A DNA stretch of 64,000 nt from assembly GCF_002099425.1 (NCBI RefSeq), contig NW_018344126.1:2308001-2372000 (forward strand), in the 5' to 3' direction. This stretch comes from Phascolarctos cinereus (taxonomy: Eukaryota; Chordata; Mammalia; Diprotodontia; Phascolarctidae). Both the position numbers and the translations under genes were made by a program. The notes below the pieces were generated by a model, which searched no databases, was not told where the DNA came from, and saw nothing but the letters and a program-made list of their open reading frames with translations. Positions within the stretch are counted from its first letter, which is position 1; each line of letters opens with the position of its first letter. Below are positions 45,516-57,021 of this stretch, piece by piece.

Positions 45516-45769
45516 AACTACAACTAATGGGATGAGATTACCTTTAGTATAAGTAGTTTAGATTGATGAGATTGACTTTCTGGTTAATCAAGTTTCTCTG
45601 GAAAATGGGTGATGGGTGTGGTTACAAGGGTGAGGTATAAGTCAAAATGTAAGGGTGGAGATTACCTGAGTGAATTTGCAAGAAGGAGGAATTTAGGCAC
45701 ATACAGGAAAGGAGAATATTAAATCTATGCAAATTTAAGTCTTAACAAAATAGGATTAAAAAATCAATT

Positions 45770-46970
45770 TTTAATTTCATACTGGTCTTACTGACCCTTT
45801 TCCTGCCGATTTCTGAATACCAAGTCAGATGACTGTAACCCTCAATACTGAAGTGTAGATGTCATAAATATAAAATATGACTGCTTTGGTGCTTACCCCC
45901 AAAATATTTTTATACGTAAGTTTGACAGGCCCTTCAAAAGGTTTTCCACTAAAATATTATCCTGCCCTATTAAAAGCCCTCCAATTCTGTAATGCTACTG
46001 ACACCTGTGTAAGCCACGTTTTTCCTGGTTATTCCCCAGGAGGGCATGGATGCTCTCCTTGAGAAAATTCTTAATTTTGGCGGGGGGTGTTTTCTGCCAT
46101 AACATATCTAGTCCTATGCCTGCCATCTGCCAAGGTTTTTCTGCCTGATCCAGTCTATCTTCCTCTCTTATCGTGTGAGATTTTTCATACAATTCAGTGG
46201 ACTTCTTTCCTTCTCAGATTCAAGTGAGGTTTCTTCATCTGACTCAGGGAACTGGCCCTACTCTTTCAATCCTATCTATGAAGTACTGCTACTCCTGTGT
46301 TTCCCACTGACTTAGTGTTTTTAGCTTTGGGCCATCTCCTGGCCATTACAATGCCATCTGATTTAAGGAAGCCATTCCTTCAGAGCTGCCTAGGCATAAG
46401 TAGAAGTAACAGCTCTGACTGTGGATATGTTGAGCCAACATCACTTACATATGAATATCTTGTTGTTGCTGGTAAAGATCCTCACGCTGTGGAGATGACA
46501 AACCAAACATGGTTCCACGCTTGGACCTCCCATGTTGTGCTGTTATTATTTTTATTCATTAATATCATAAACTTCTTAGGAACAATGGCACAAATTTATT
46601 ACCAGCTGGTGGAGGGATGTGAACCAAAACCCAGGCACTGTTCCTTTTCCTGATTTCGTCTGGTATTCTTAAATGCTCAGTGTGTTCTGGTACTAAACCA
46701 ACTGTCTCCTTCTTGGGTTGTGCTCACTCCTTGAATAACAACCATCTTGCAGTCTCCCAACTTCTTTACTTTATCCTTCAGAGCTTTTAAACCATCCTCA
46801 TTCTTATATGTTTGGTCTGCTGCAGGAATTAGTCCACACCCCAAATGTGACAATGTCCACACCTCAAATGTAACAATAATTTCTAAATACCACATAGCTG
46901 TTTTCATCAAAAAGCAGTAAAACAACTGGCCAAACAAATAAACTGTAGCAATGCCAATTAGAAGCAATGA
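45770..46970 (-). mobile_element. Possible gag-side remnant of the gypsy fossil
   Basis: Lies upstream (in element orientation) of pol and downstream of LTR-like copy B. Minus-strand open segments at 45995-46192 and 46677-46967 are not L1, L2 or SINE, but show no motif that I can firmly call gag. Assignment rests on position only. Confidence 0.25.
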
Positions 46971-47639
46971 CAGCTAGCAGCAGTAATTATCAGTGAATTA
47001 TCAGCAAGGCGAATGTGTATGTAAACAGCTAAAATAAGGCAATCATAAAAACAACTGGTATTCTCATTAGCCTTGTCAAATGACAAGCATTAATATTCAT
47101 AAGTAATCAAGTAGCACATACATCAGTTTCAGTTCAACAGAGTTAACTCAGATAAAATTTGAAAGCAATTCTAGAAAAATTTTTTTGGGAAGAAATGCAA
47201 AACAAAAGAGAGACTGCAAAAAAAAAAAAAAGAAAGAGATTCCAGTGGTGGCTTCAGTGGGAAAGAGGAAGATAAAGTATTATTCATTACTTATCAAAAT
47301 TGAAAATGGAAGAGGAAATCAGTAAAATATGAAATTAAAATTAAAAGAAATCCAATGTACTATAATTCTTCTGAAAATTAGCCAGTGTTTGTCTGAAGTC
47401 AACTCAGGGTAAAAAAGTAAAAAATGAATTAATGAAATATTAAAATGAAAATCTTGAGAAAAGGAAAAAATCATTAGAATAAGTTGAAAACTTGTAATAA
47501 TAAATTCTTGATCAATATTGTTCAAGTCATACTGTGTAAAAGAAGCAAAGGAAAAACTAATTGGAATGATTTAAAATTTTTAAAATTAATCCTAGAATGA
47601 ATTTTCTACTTGTCTGAATGGCTAGATGGATGGATGAAT
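46971..47639. other. A-rich intronic stretch
   Basis: No named repeat; A-rich on the plus strand. Confidence 0.3.
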
Positions 47640-47765
47640 TTAAAAAAAAACATTTATTAAGCATTTACCATGTGTTGTGTTAAACACTGGGATACAAGTA
47701 CAAACAAAACAGTCTCTGCCTTCAAGGTACCTGCTTTCTAGTGGGGGGGGGAGAATGACAAATGA
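47640..47765 (-). repeat. L2 3' end fragment
   Basis: Antisense: ACATTTATTAAGCATTTACCATGTG, TGTTAAACACTGGGATAC, GCCTTCAAGGTACCTGC. Confidence 0.75.
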
Positions 47766-48059
47766 AGGGGCCCTAGAAAGGGGGCAGGGCGTGCTCACAG
47801 TTACCTGGTGGGGTGGTCTGGTGCCAAGAAAGATGCAGGGGAAAGCTTAACTTGCAGTGCACAGAGCCACAGGGGGCAGAGCTCCTCCCACTTCCTACTC
47901 TTGCAGTGGGAGGGAATCATGAGTATTGTTGGAGAGCATTCTAGGTGAGACTCTGGAGCAGGCTCTCAGACCTTGCCCTCTGGGCCAACTCCAGTATTCC
48001 TGGAAGCCCAGGAGGTTTTAGCCCAGGGCCTTTGCCCATAGTGAGCTCCATCAGCAATT

Positions 48060-48505
48060 GCATGATGATTGAGGTTCTTTTAGTGTTAAGGGCAATAATT
48101 TGCTCCTGATCCACATGAAGGCTTCCCTCTAATCTTGGGGAGGTTCACGAGTTATAAAAATTGTAATAAAATTGGCAATCACCTGGCCACCAAGCCAGAA
48201 CTAGAAGATTCCTACTAAAATACTTTCCAAAATTTTAGAAATCCCTTGGGGTCATCCTCCCAGGTACATTCTGATACAAAGTAAACAGAAAAACCTGCTA
48301 ACCAGCAGAATAAACTCATGTATAAATAGAGAACAGAGGTAACAAGCTACAGTGGTAGGGAAGGCTAGGGAATGGAAAACTAGGAAAAAATGGGCTCTCT
48401 TGTTGAACTCTGACTAAAGAGATGGTAGGGAGGAGAGAGAACCTCTACCAGATCTTAGATTCCTTACCTAGAAAGCATTCATCAAGTTTGTAGGTATCCA
48501 TATCC
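48060..48505. repeat. LTR-like repeat, copy B
   Basis: Counterpart of 34093-34600 in the same orientation. Shared blocks include AATAATTTGCTCC(T)GATCCACAT, TTATAAAAATTGTAATAAAAT, GCAGAATAAACTCATG and CCTAGAAAGCATTCATCAAG. Diverged from copy A by many substitutions and indels. Confidence 0.65.
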
Positions 48506-49288
48506 CAAGAGATGTTTCCTCAATATTTTCCTGGCAAAAAAAAGTGGGGGAAGAGGGAAACCATATTTCTGAAGACGCTTTGCCATCATTCACACTATGA
48601 GGGCTTTAGCGCTGGTCTGACTTGTGGGGATGATCCCCAGAGAAAAAGATCCTCTGATCTTTGTTGGTATTTTTTTCCAGTGTCAGGAAATTAACCATCA
48701 TTATTACGGATTTGTGACTTCATTGATTTGGTATTCCTTATATCAGCTATTGATCCACTACTCCTTTTGTGCAGTTTTCTTCTGTGTCTTCCCACCTGAA
48801 GGTATCTACCCATAGTGCTGAGGTTTTTCTTCTACGTCTTTTAACACTCCATAGGTATGCTCCATAGACTTCCCTTGGCTCTTGCTACATTATGGGCCCA
48901 TCTAATTTAATTAGGTATTATAATTTTCATATCCAAATTATGGATGAAAGCTGGAAAGATTTTTGAAATTGTCTCTTTTGCAGAGAGGGGCAGCAACTTG
49001 CCTCAAATTGTAGTTTCTCAAGAAATTTCAGAATTTATTTTCCCACAGAATAATACCGTGTGAGTGGGCTAATTGGACGATTAACTATACTATGTTACTT
49101 TCCCCATCTCCCAAACAGGAGTTCTAAGCATCGGTTCTCTGCTCTATCTACAATCAAGCCCGTAACAGGTAAAGCTCTAGCGTGTTACATAACATTTAAG
49201 GAGTAGTTCTTCCTACCCCCTCACCCTTGAAAAAAAAAAAGAGTGATAAAACTAGGTTGCATAAAAGAATTATTGTTCTGTTCCTTAG
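48506..49288. other. DRC3 intron 1, 3' end
   Basis: No named repeat. The intron ends in TTCTGTTCCTTAG at 49276-49288, a polypyrimidine tract and acceptor AG. Confidence 0.5.
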
Positions 49289-49306
49289 GGTAACTAAGAT
49301 TGGAAG

Positions 49307-49466
49307 ATGATTCGGTTATATGATGCTATAGAGCCAAATGTGATTGATGAAGAGTTGCTTAAATTGGCCGTGGAAGAACAGGGGCCTCAAGAAGCAGCAG
49401 GACAAGTAGCGAAACAGGAGGGCATTAATTTCAAAGATGTCAAAAGTCTGAAGCTGGATTTTCAAA
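49307..49466 (+). CDS. DRC3: DRC3 (LRRC48) coding exon, residues 1-53
   Basis: Dynein regulatory complex subunit 3, part of the nexin-dynein regulatory complex that links axonemal doublets in motile cilia and flagella (Chlamydomonas FAP134). The exon begins at 49289 after acceptor AG and ends with ...DFQ plus one base before donor GTGAGT (49467). The peptide opens MIRLYDAIEPNVIDEELL and continues EEQGPQEAAG; as remembered, human DRC3 opens MSRLYDIVEPNVID. An in-frame TAA at 49295-49297 confirms the start. This N-terminal segment precedes the leucine-rich repeats. The A at 49466 and AC of the next exon together give Asn54. Confidence 0.97.
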
Positions 49467-50179
49467 GTGAGTATTTTGTGTGTGTGTATTTGGTCTTGTT
49501 TTGTTCTGTTTAGATTTTATTAATTTTTTTTAACACCACTGTAGTTTAGGCTTTATGTAAGGAACCTGAACTCTGAATGAAATGTAGATGTAGATAATTT
49601 CCAGTTAGCTACTTCAAACTTTGGTGTTTAATTTATAAAAATGGCTGGTAGACTTAGACCAAGATCAAAATCTCCCTGGGTACAAAGATATTAGAATAAT
49701 ATTCATTTTTAAAAATAGACAAGCATTTGCTAAAAGATCCAGTGAAACTTTTGTTTGACTATCAGTGGAATTCTTGGTGATGAATGAGAATAGAGTGACT
49801 GGTTCCAAATGTAAGTATTTCCTAATTTACAAGTAAGGTAGGAGACTAAGTATAAGGAGAGGTCTTTTGTAGAATGTGGGTCAAAGGGAGGCAAAATAGA
49901 CGACTTTAACCTCTTCTCCTCCCACCCTCCTCTAGGGAAGATTTTCATTCTTGCCAGGATGGGGAAGGGGAAGGTTGGGGCCAGAGGCCACCATTCTGCT
50001 TTCCTCAGAGAGTAGAACTTTGGGTAGGGGTTGCGTACATACACATATGATGAACTTGTTGAAGCATTAATAGAAGCTGATTTTAGAAGACTATATGAAT
50101 GACAAAGTGACAAATAATTACTAAGATTGCTCTTCGCACCTCAATTGAGAATTAAGAAAATCCAAGGAGCAGAGTTTTC

Positions 50180-50576
50180 TTTTTTTTAATTAATTTATTT
50201 TTAGTTTTCAACAATCACTTCCATAAGCTTTTGAGTTTTAATTTTTCTCCACCTCCCTCCCCAAGACAGTGTACAATCTGATATAGGCTATGCATATACG
50301 TTCCTATTAAACATATTTTCACATTAGTCATGTTGTAAAGAAGAATTAAAACCAATAGGAAGAACCACAAGAAAGAGAAAACAAAACAAAACAGAAAAAA
50401 AAAAAAGCAAATAGTATGCTTTGATCTGCACTCAAACTCCATAGTTCTTTCTTTGGATGTGGACAGCATTTTCTATCATGAGACTTTTGGAGATGTCTTA
50501 GATCCTTGCATTGCTGAGAAGAGCTAAGTCTATTAAAGTTAGTCATCATACAACATGGCTACTACTGTGTACAATG
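50180..50576 (-). repeat. 5'-truncated L1 with target duplication
   Basis: Antisense L1 3' UTR: an AATTAATTTATTTTTAG end, AACAATCACTTCCATAAGC, TTTTCACATTAGTCATG, GAGACTTTTGGAGATGTC. Flanked by a 16-bp duplication AAGGRACAGAGTTTTC-like (50164-50179 and 50577-50592, one mismatch). In DRC3 intron 2. Confidence 0.9.
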
Positions 50577-50592
50577 AAGGAACAGAGTTTTC

Positions 50593-51838
50593 AAAGGCTT
50601 CAGTTTGATATTACTGAATTTAGGTGTGGCTTCCAAAGGCTTGGCCCCTTGGGGCCTCTATAAATAACAGAACACTAAGAAAGGTAGACTATGGGTCAGT
50701 TCAGTTCAGTTCAGCAAATATTTGTTGTGTACCTACTATGTGGGAGGTACAATTCTGACCTAGTATTGTTAACACCTAAAATAAGGTAAACTGAGACATA
50801 ACATTCCAAGCATGATCATTTTATAAAAAAAGCATAAATTTACCAATAAATAAAAGCTCAGCTTTCTCAGTAAGCTAAGACCCTGAATGAGGGGGACAAT
50901 TCTCTTTTATAGAGAATTTTATAGGTTTGGGGGAGTATAGAACAGAAAACAGAACAAGGTAGGTGACCTCGTGGGGTTGAGGACAACATGATTGGTTGCA
51001 TAGCCGCAGCATGGGGAACAATATGATTGATTAGAAGTCTGGTAATGAGGGGGCTAACAGCAGCCCTCTCCTTCCCCCTTGTGACTGAGAAGTGTTTAGT
51101 GTTTGAGTGAACCTGCAAGGTAGTGGCCCAGACTTTTTGGACAACAAACTAGATATCCCTTGAAGGACAGCTTCCTGGTATAAAAATATTAGGCCTGACT
51201 TCTCTATGGCAACCCCCCCCCCCGCCCCCGTTGGCTAAATTCTTTGAGGCAAGAATAGGAAAGTGATTAGCAAGAAAACTAAATTTCTAAACTTAACTCA
51301 TTACAGGCCAGCTGGATTCTGAAGTAAATTCAGAGACAGAGACCCATGACTAAAGCAGTTACAGAACAAAATTAATTGTAAATAGGATCAATAAGAAATG
51401 ATACAGAATCAACCTTGATCACTTCAGTATGGCAGATATCTTTGTATGCTATGAATTTTCTTTCCATTTCATTGTTAATCCTGGAGCTCAAGGCCACCAC
51501 TATCAGTCTTTCACGGCTGTGTTTGTGCTATTGTTTTCAGAAACAAATATGTAACTTTTATTGGTCTAGCAGCAGAAGATAATGAAATTCTGTTTGTCAT
51601 CTTTCCTGCTACATTAGTCTGCTAGAAAGACTATAGCACCATATTACCTATGATATAGGAATGTATTACTAAATATAATGAAACTTAAAGTAGTTCCAAC
51701 TTCAGAAGTAAGGGTTTCATCTTGTAGACTACTCCATTTCCTACTAATAATCCAAATAAAGATCAAGACCCTTGTGGAGTGAATTCATTAAGTCCACCAT
51801 CTTGCAGTTCATCATTCAGTAACATGGAGAAAAAAAAC
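50593..51838. other. DRC3 intron 2, possible unassigned LTR
   Basis: A short antisense L2 end lies near 50700-50760. 50780-51350 has a composition and motifs (minus-strand TATAAAA near 50920, a C-run at about 51211-51228) that could belong to a retroviral LTR, but no ends or duplication can be set. Confidence 0.3.
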
Positions 51839-51839
51839 A

Positions 51840-52000
51840 ACAGAAAAAGCCCTAACTGGTGGCAAACCTCTGGTGCTTGTTATCTAGGTCACTTTGAATT
51901 AATCACTTCATATCTCTGGGCATCAGTTTCCTCACCTACAAAATTAGGGGGCTATACTAATAGGCCTAAGAGGTCCCGTGCATCTCTAAATGTATGAGCT
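51840..52000 (+). repeat. MIR3-type fragment
   Basis: Sense: CTCTGGGCATCAGTTTCCTCACC, ACAAAATTAGGGGGC, CTAAGAGGTCCCGTGC. Confidence 0.6.
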
Positions 52001-52302
52001 GCAAGCCTTTCAAATGATTCCTAGGCAGTATTAATTAACAGTGTACAGTTGCTAAAGGCAACAAAGTTGTCTTATATCTGGTTTGTCTTCCATTTGCATA
52101 ACAGAAGGCACCCAATGAACAAGGTCTTTTCCCTTGTTTCTGTAGTGGTCTTCACACTTCAGTGGACAAATACAATTAGCCTACAGTGTTGTTTATTGTT
52201 GTTATTGATGTTTTTTAGCTTTGAACATTTGAATTCAATAGATATATAAATATGCTGATCAAATGGAACTGATATCAATTGTGCTGTCTTCTCTGATTTT
52301 AG

Positions 52303-52419
52303 ACATCCTCAGGATTGACAATCTATGGCAGTTTGTGAGTCTGACAAAATTACAGCTAGACAACAACATCATTGAGAAGATAGATGGATTAGAAAGTCTA
52401 GTTAACCTGGTCTGGCTTG
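52303..52419 (+). CDS. DRC3: DRC3 (LRRC48) coding exon, residues 54-92
   Basis: 117-bp exon between acceptor TTTTAG (ending 52302) and donor GTAAGG (52420). With the split codon it reads N-ILRIDNLWQFVSLTKLQLDN and ends ...VNLVWL plus one base. It holds the entry to the repeat domain and the first SDS22-type 22-residue leucine-rich repeat (residues 67-88, LxxLxLDNNxI pattern). Nearly identical to the human segment as remembered. Phase 1 at both ends. Confidence 0.97.
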
Positions 52420-52622
52420 GTAAGGTTGACTTTGTTGTTTCTTATGATCAAATGTGATACCACCGAACCATTTTCATGTTAGTAGACGTTAATCGTTTTA
52501 ATCAATCAAGCACCACTCTAGCAGCATGTATTTATGATGCATTTTATTATTTGTAGAAGGGAAATCATTATTTTAAAGTGTATGAATATACTGTGTTTTC
52601 AAAACATAGTAGACATATTCTT

Positions 52623-52776
52623 TTTTGGGGGGGGGTTTCGGTGAAGCAATTGGGGTTAAGTGACTTACTCAAGAGTCACACAGCTAGTAAGTGTTACGTA
52701 TCTGAGGCCGTATTTGAACTCTGGTCCTCCTGACTCCAAGGCCGGTATTCTACACACTGTACCACCTAGCTGCCCC
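52623..52776 (-). repeat. Marsupial tRNA-related SINE with target duplication
   Basis: Antisense full-length copy: GGGGTTAAGTGACTTACTC, GTATTTGAACTCTGGTCC, CACCTAGCTGCCCC. Duplication GACATATTCTT at 52612-52622 and 52777-52787. In DRC3 intron 3. Confidence 0.95.
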
Positions 52777-53037
52777 GACATATTCTTAGAAATGTCAAAA
52801 TTGAATACTGTGTTCCTGATCCCCAAAGCGCAGTCTATTGTAACTGGACTATGGAAGCTACCAAGAGAAAGATAAGAGGGCACTAAATAAACTAAAAATA
52901 TTCTTTTTTTTTGGGTGCTGTGCCTTCAGTTGTGTACGTACCCAGTGTTGAAATAGGGGGAATATCAAGACATCAACGTATTTAGCACCCCCTAAGATGA
53001 GAGAGGAGTATAAGAAGGATTATTCACTCTGAGAAAC

Positions 53038-53480
53038 TTCAATTCAACTCAGTAAACATCTATTAAGTATTAACTACAGTGGTTCTGAAACCTTTTTTAC
53101 TCGAGTTATAGTGTTATTCTTGGCCAGGAATAATCTGGGTTAGAACACTGAGGCATAAGCATGTGACTGACTGAGGGCACACCTAGCCCATGAGGCATAC
53201 CCTTTGAGAACCATTTATCTACTGTGTGTAAGACCTATCTGAAAGCACCTGCTGGGCAAAGCAAGGCGAAAACCCAGTCCCTTCCTTTTGGAGCTCACAT
53301 TCACCTGGGGGCAGTCATGTAAACGAGTAAATACAAAATCATTTAAGGAGAAGAAAGCAACTAGATGGCATCAGGAAAGGAGGGGGCACCTAACATGAGC
53401 CTCAAAGGAATCTAAGGATTTAAAAAAGTGGAAGTAGGGAAACAATACATCCTAAGGAGGCAGAGAGCCTGTGTTAAAGC
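53038..53480 (-). repeat. L2 3' fragment
   Basis: Antisense: CTCAGTAAACATCTATTAAGTATTAAC, CAGTCCCTTCCTTTTGGAGCTCACATTC, AACGAGTAAATACAAAATC. An unrelated stretch interrupts it near 53085-53215. Confidence 0.6.
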
Positions 53481-53516
53481 TTGGCTCTAGTAATGTTTTA
53501 TAAGTGTATGTATTTA

Positions 53517-54087
53517 TATTTACTTTTTTATTGATGCTTTTTGTTTCTATCACATTCTATCACATTTCTATCACATCCGCCTCCCTCCTGTACTCAGATA
53601 GCCATCCCTTACAAGCCATCCCCTGAAAGAGGAAAAAAGTTCAGCAAAACTTACTACACCATTAACCACATCTGACGGTATATACAACATTCCACAACCC
53701 TAGTCTCTCACTTCTGCAGGGAAAAAAAAAGAAGTAGATTTTTTTTCTACTCTTCTCTGAGGCAAAGCTTGGTCACTAAAATTGCACAGGATTCAGTTCC
53801 AGTTTTTCTTTACATTGTCATTTTACATATTGTTTTCCTGGTTTTGCTTACTTTACTGTGCATCAGTTCATGTAACTTTTCCTGTGTATCTTTGAACTCT
53901 TCATGTTTGTCATGTCTTATGGTATAATAATATTCCATTATATTTATGTACCTGAATTTGTTTAGCCATTCCCCAGTTGATGGATACCTACTTTGTTTCC
54001 CATCCTTTTGTAACACAAAAGTGTTGCTATGAATATTTTGGTGTGCATGGGTCCTTCCTTTCTATTTTTTATCTCCTTGGTGGTATG
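53517..54087 (-). repeat. L1 3' end, older subfamily
   Basis: Antisense L1: TTTATTGATGCTTTTTGTTTC, then on the minus strand 53810-54016 gives the ORF2 C-terminus (STGEWLNKFRYINIMEYYYTIR), with the usual TW.KL-like block following. Diverged from the copies at 24 and 57 kb. Confidence 0.85.
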
Positions 54088-55620
54088 TGATTGAATGAAA
54101 AACGTTTATTATGTGCCTAATGCTGAGGAGTCTACTATTGCTAGCTATCATTTCTATAGTACTTCAAGGTTTATAAAGTGCTTTACATATTTTGTCTTCT
54201 TATTTTACCCTCATATCAACCCTATGAGATGGTTGCCATAATAATGGCAACCCTATTGTACAGGTGAGGAAACTGAGGCTGAAAGCACTTAACTTTCCTA
54301 TTTGTAGACAAGGAAACTGAAGCTGAGTGAGTTTAAATGACTTGCCCAGGGTCACACAGCTAGTAAGAGGTCAGATTTGAACTCTGGTTTTCTTGACTCC
54401 TACTCCAAAGCCCTATCTGCTATACCATCTAGCTGCCACAGTACAAAAGTTAACACAGTTCCTGTCCCTAAGGAGCTTATATTTTAATGGGGGGAGATAA
54501 CACATTTTGGGAAGTGGTGGCAACAGAGGAGTACTTTGTTCTAGAAGTTTGCAGGGGTAGTAAGAGAAGTCATATGATGATAAATTGATATGTCCCTTGC
54601 TGAAGCAATGGCAGAGTTGATTTGACTGTAATAGGGAAGTTAGGAAGAAGGGAGTATTTCGGGGTATAAGGATGGGTAAGATAATGAGTTCTGTTTTGAT
54701 TATGTTTTGAGTTTAAGATGTCTGTAGCACATCCATTTTGAGATGTCCAATAGGTAGCTGGAGATGTGAGACTCAGGGACAGGAAAGAGGTTGGGTTTGG
54801 GCAGGTAAATATAAGAATCATCTGCATAGAAATGATCATTGAATACAAGGAAATTGATAAAATTGCCAAGTGAAATAGAATGGAGGGAGAAGAGAAGAGA
54901 GCCCAGGATAGAGGCCTGGGGGACACCCTTTTGGTGGGCATGACTTGCTGGATGAAGATCCAGCAAAAGAGACAGAAGAGGAGCAGTCAGACATAATAGG
55001 AAGAGAACCAGGAGACAGCACTGTCACAAATACCTAAAGAGAAGAGAGTGTAAGAAGAGGGTGATCAACAGTGTCAAAGGCTGCAGAGAGATCAATAAGA
55101 ATGAAGAATGAGAAAAGGCCATCGGATTGGGCAACCAACAGATCACTGATAACTTTGAATGATGAGGTCTGAAGCCAGACTGCAAAGAGTTAAAAAGAGT
55201 GAGAGCAAAGGAAGTGGAGACACCTGTTGTAGACAGCCTTCTCAAGTTTAGTCAGAAAAGGGAGGAGAGATAGACGATAACTAGCATGGATGGCTGGATC
55301 AAGTGAGGGTTTTTGTTTTGTTTTGTTTGAGGATGGCAGAGAGAGGTATATCTGTAGACAGTAGGGAAATAGCCATTAGATGGGGAAAGAGTGAAGATTG
55401 GTGAGAGAGTAGGGATGATAGAGGGTGTAATCTGGAGAAGATGACATGGAGTAGGATCGCCTTGGCAAGGGTTATCTTTTCATGTGAGACAGGGATAAAG
55501 TAGGAGAAAGCAGTAGATGGCATCTGAGTGGTGAGGAAGAGAGGAAAAGAGCGAATTCTGGTAAATAGCCTCTTTTTTTATTTCAGTGAAATATGAGGCA
55601 AGGTTCTCAGCTGAGAGGGT
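54088..55620 (-). repeat. L2 LINE, long copy with RT remnants
   Basis: Antisense L2 from the 3' terminus (AACGTTTATTATGTGCCTAATG) back into the ORF; the minus strand shows GVPQASILGSLLFSLHSISL and HFYADDSYIYLPKP, the L2 RT active-site region. Frames are broken. A MIR (54130-54440) is inserted near its 3' end, and L2 resumes at CAGTACAAAAGTTAACACAG. Confidence 0.85.
54130..54440 (-). repeat. MIR element inside L2
   Basis: Antisense full-length MIR: AAGTGCTTTACATATTTTG, CAGGTGAGGAAACTGAGGC, TGACTTGCCCAGGGTCAC, CAGCTAGTAAGAGGTCAG. An internal part of the core (AGGAAACTGAGGCTGA) is doubled. Confidence 0.8.
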
Positions 55621-55878
55621 GGGGAGAGGAAGAGCAATGGGGAATTTTGAGGAGGGGTGAAAAGGTTAGGAAAAGGCACTGTAATGAGTGGGATAGTGAA
55701 TCAGTTAGGGAGGTATAAAAGGATTGCCTTGCTGCAGTGAGGACCCAGCTGAGATTATGTAATAATCAGTGTGTAGATCTTCTGATTCTGCTTTCTTGTA
55801 GTACTTCATATAAATCCTTCCAAATTTCTTCACATTGCTTTTTCATTTATTATTTTAGTGGCATTATATTGATATACT

Positions 55879-56100
55879 GGGGCAGCTGCATGGCAAAATA
55901 GATAGAGTGCTGACCTGTAAATCAGGAAGACCTGAGTTCAAATATGACCTCAGACACTTACTAGCTGTGTGACCCTGCAAGTCACTTAACCCTCAGTTTC
56001 CTAGTCTGTGAAATGAACTGGAGACAGAAACAGCAAACCACTCCAGTATCTTTGTCAAGAAGACCCCAAATGGGTTCACAAACAATAGGACATTTGATGT
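55879..56100 (+). repeat. Marsupial MIR-type SINE, full length
   Basis: Sense: GGGGCAGCTGCATGGCAAAATAG, CCTGAGTTCAAATATGACC, CAGTTTCCTAGTCTGTG, and the marsupial 3' segment CAAACCACTCCAGTATCTTTG...CAAATGGGTTCACAAACAATAGG. Confidence 0.85.
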
Positions 56101-56260
56101 ACCATAGTTTATTCCCAATTATTTCTATCAAATTATTTATCTATGCAAATGATTTGCAAAATAGTAACATATTTATTATAATATTTAGAAATTTAAGAAG
56201 TGCTTTTGTATGTACAGTGGCATGGATCCAATTTGAAACAAGCAGCCAGGGTCCTTAGGC

Positions 56261-56566
56261 TGTAAACACTCATACTGCACTTGTGCAATGCTAACACATC
56301 ATTATGTAACCACAGATAATGTAAATTTATGAGCTTATTGTTGGCATGATGCCTTCTGTGTGTGCTTCTATATAAATCAAATGAGCACTGGTCAGTAATG
56401 GTCAGTAAGTGCAGAAATGCGGATGAAGGGAGGATGCTTCACTCTTTGTCTCGGCCTGCTGCTGCGGAGAATAAAGTAATATAACCCCTTATGTCTCCAC
56501 TGTCCTTCGGTAGTCTGATCAGATCCAGTGTGAACTTGCAGGGAGCTGAGGAGCTCCTGTCTAACA
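56261..56566 (+). mobile_element. Probable solo retroviral LTR
   Basis: 306 bp beginning TGTAAACACTC and ending CTAACA (TGT/ACA ends). CTATATAAA at 56368-56376 and AATAAA at 56470-56475 are spaced as U3, R and U5. No retroviral interior adjoins it, and no clear target duplication is visible, so the ends may be off by some bases. Confidence 0.6.
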
Positions 56567-56599
56567 GCTTTCTTCACAAGGGAGAGAGAGTATAGCTAC

Positions 56600-56690
56600 T
56601 GAGTGTCTGAGGTTAAATTTGAACTTAGATCTTCCTGATTTCTGGCCTGGCACTCTATCCACTGCACCACCTAGCTTCCCCCCCACCAAA
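56600..56690 (-). repeat. SINE fragment
   Basis: Antisense head half of a MIR/tRNA-type SINE: TGTCTGAGGTTAAATTTGAAC, CTATCCACTGCACCACCTAGC. Confidence 0.8.
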
Positions 56691-56769
56691 AAAAAAAATT
56701 AAATTCCCAATCCATGAAGTATAAAGCATAGTTTTAGATAATCAAGCACAGCATTATGTACTTGATCTT

Positions 56770-57006
56770 TTAGGCAACTAGGTGGCACAATGGGTAGAAC
56801 ACAGACCCTCAAATCAGAAAGACTTGTAGTCACATTTGATATCAGTCACTTACTAGTTGTGTGACCCTGGACAAGTTACTGACCTCTCTCTGCCTTAGTA
56901 CCCTCAATGGTAAAAATAAGGAAAATGATAGTGCCTACTTCCCAGGGCTGTTGTAAAGATCAAATGAGATGATAATTATAAAATACCTGACACATCGTAA
57001 GCACTT
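56770..57006 (+). repeat. MIR element, full length
   Basis: Sense: TAGGCAACTAGGTGGCACAATGG, AGTTGTGTGACCCTGG, CAGGGCTGTTGTAAAGATCAAATG, CATCGTAAGCACTTAATAAATAC. Confidence 0.85.
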
Positions 57007-57021
57007 AATAAATACGTGTTT

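Larger units (their letters stand above)
34093..48505 (-). mobile_element. Composite fossil: Ty3/gypsy-class LTR retrotransposon with nested insertions
   Basis: Bracketed by two diverged LTR-like repeats (34093-34600 and 48060-48505) in the same orientation, with pol remnants in minus orientation between them and a possible gag-side remnant at about 45.8-47.0 kb. Inserted inside are SINEs, a hAT-like element, a 5-kb L1, a solo retroviral LTR, L2 and a MIR. The element is thoroughly broken with many disruptions and is old. Treating the two terminal repeats as one element's LTRs is inference; they could be separate copies. Confidence 0.55.

Noticed and set aside
46297-46653. 118-codon plus-strand open frame with a hydrophobic segment
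   Set aside because: No recognisable domain, no splice context for DRC3, and it lies opposite the probable retroelement remnant.
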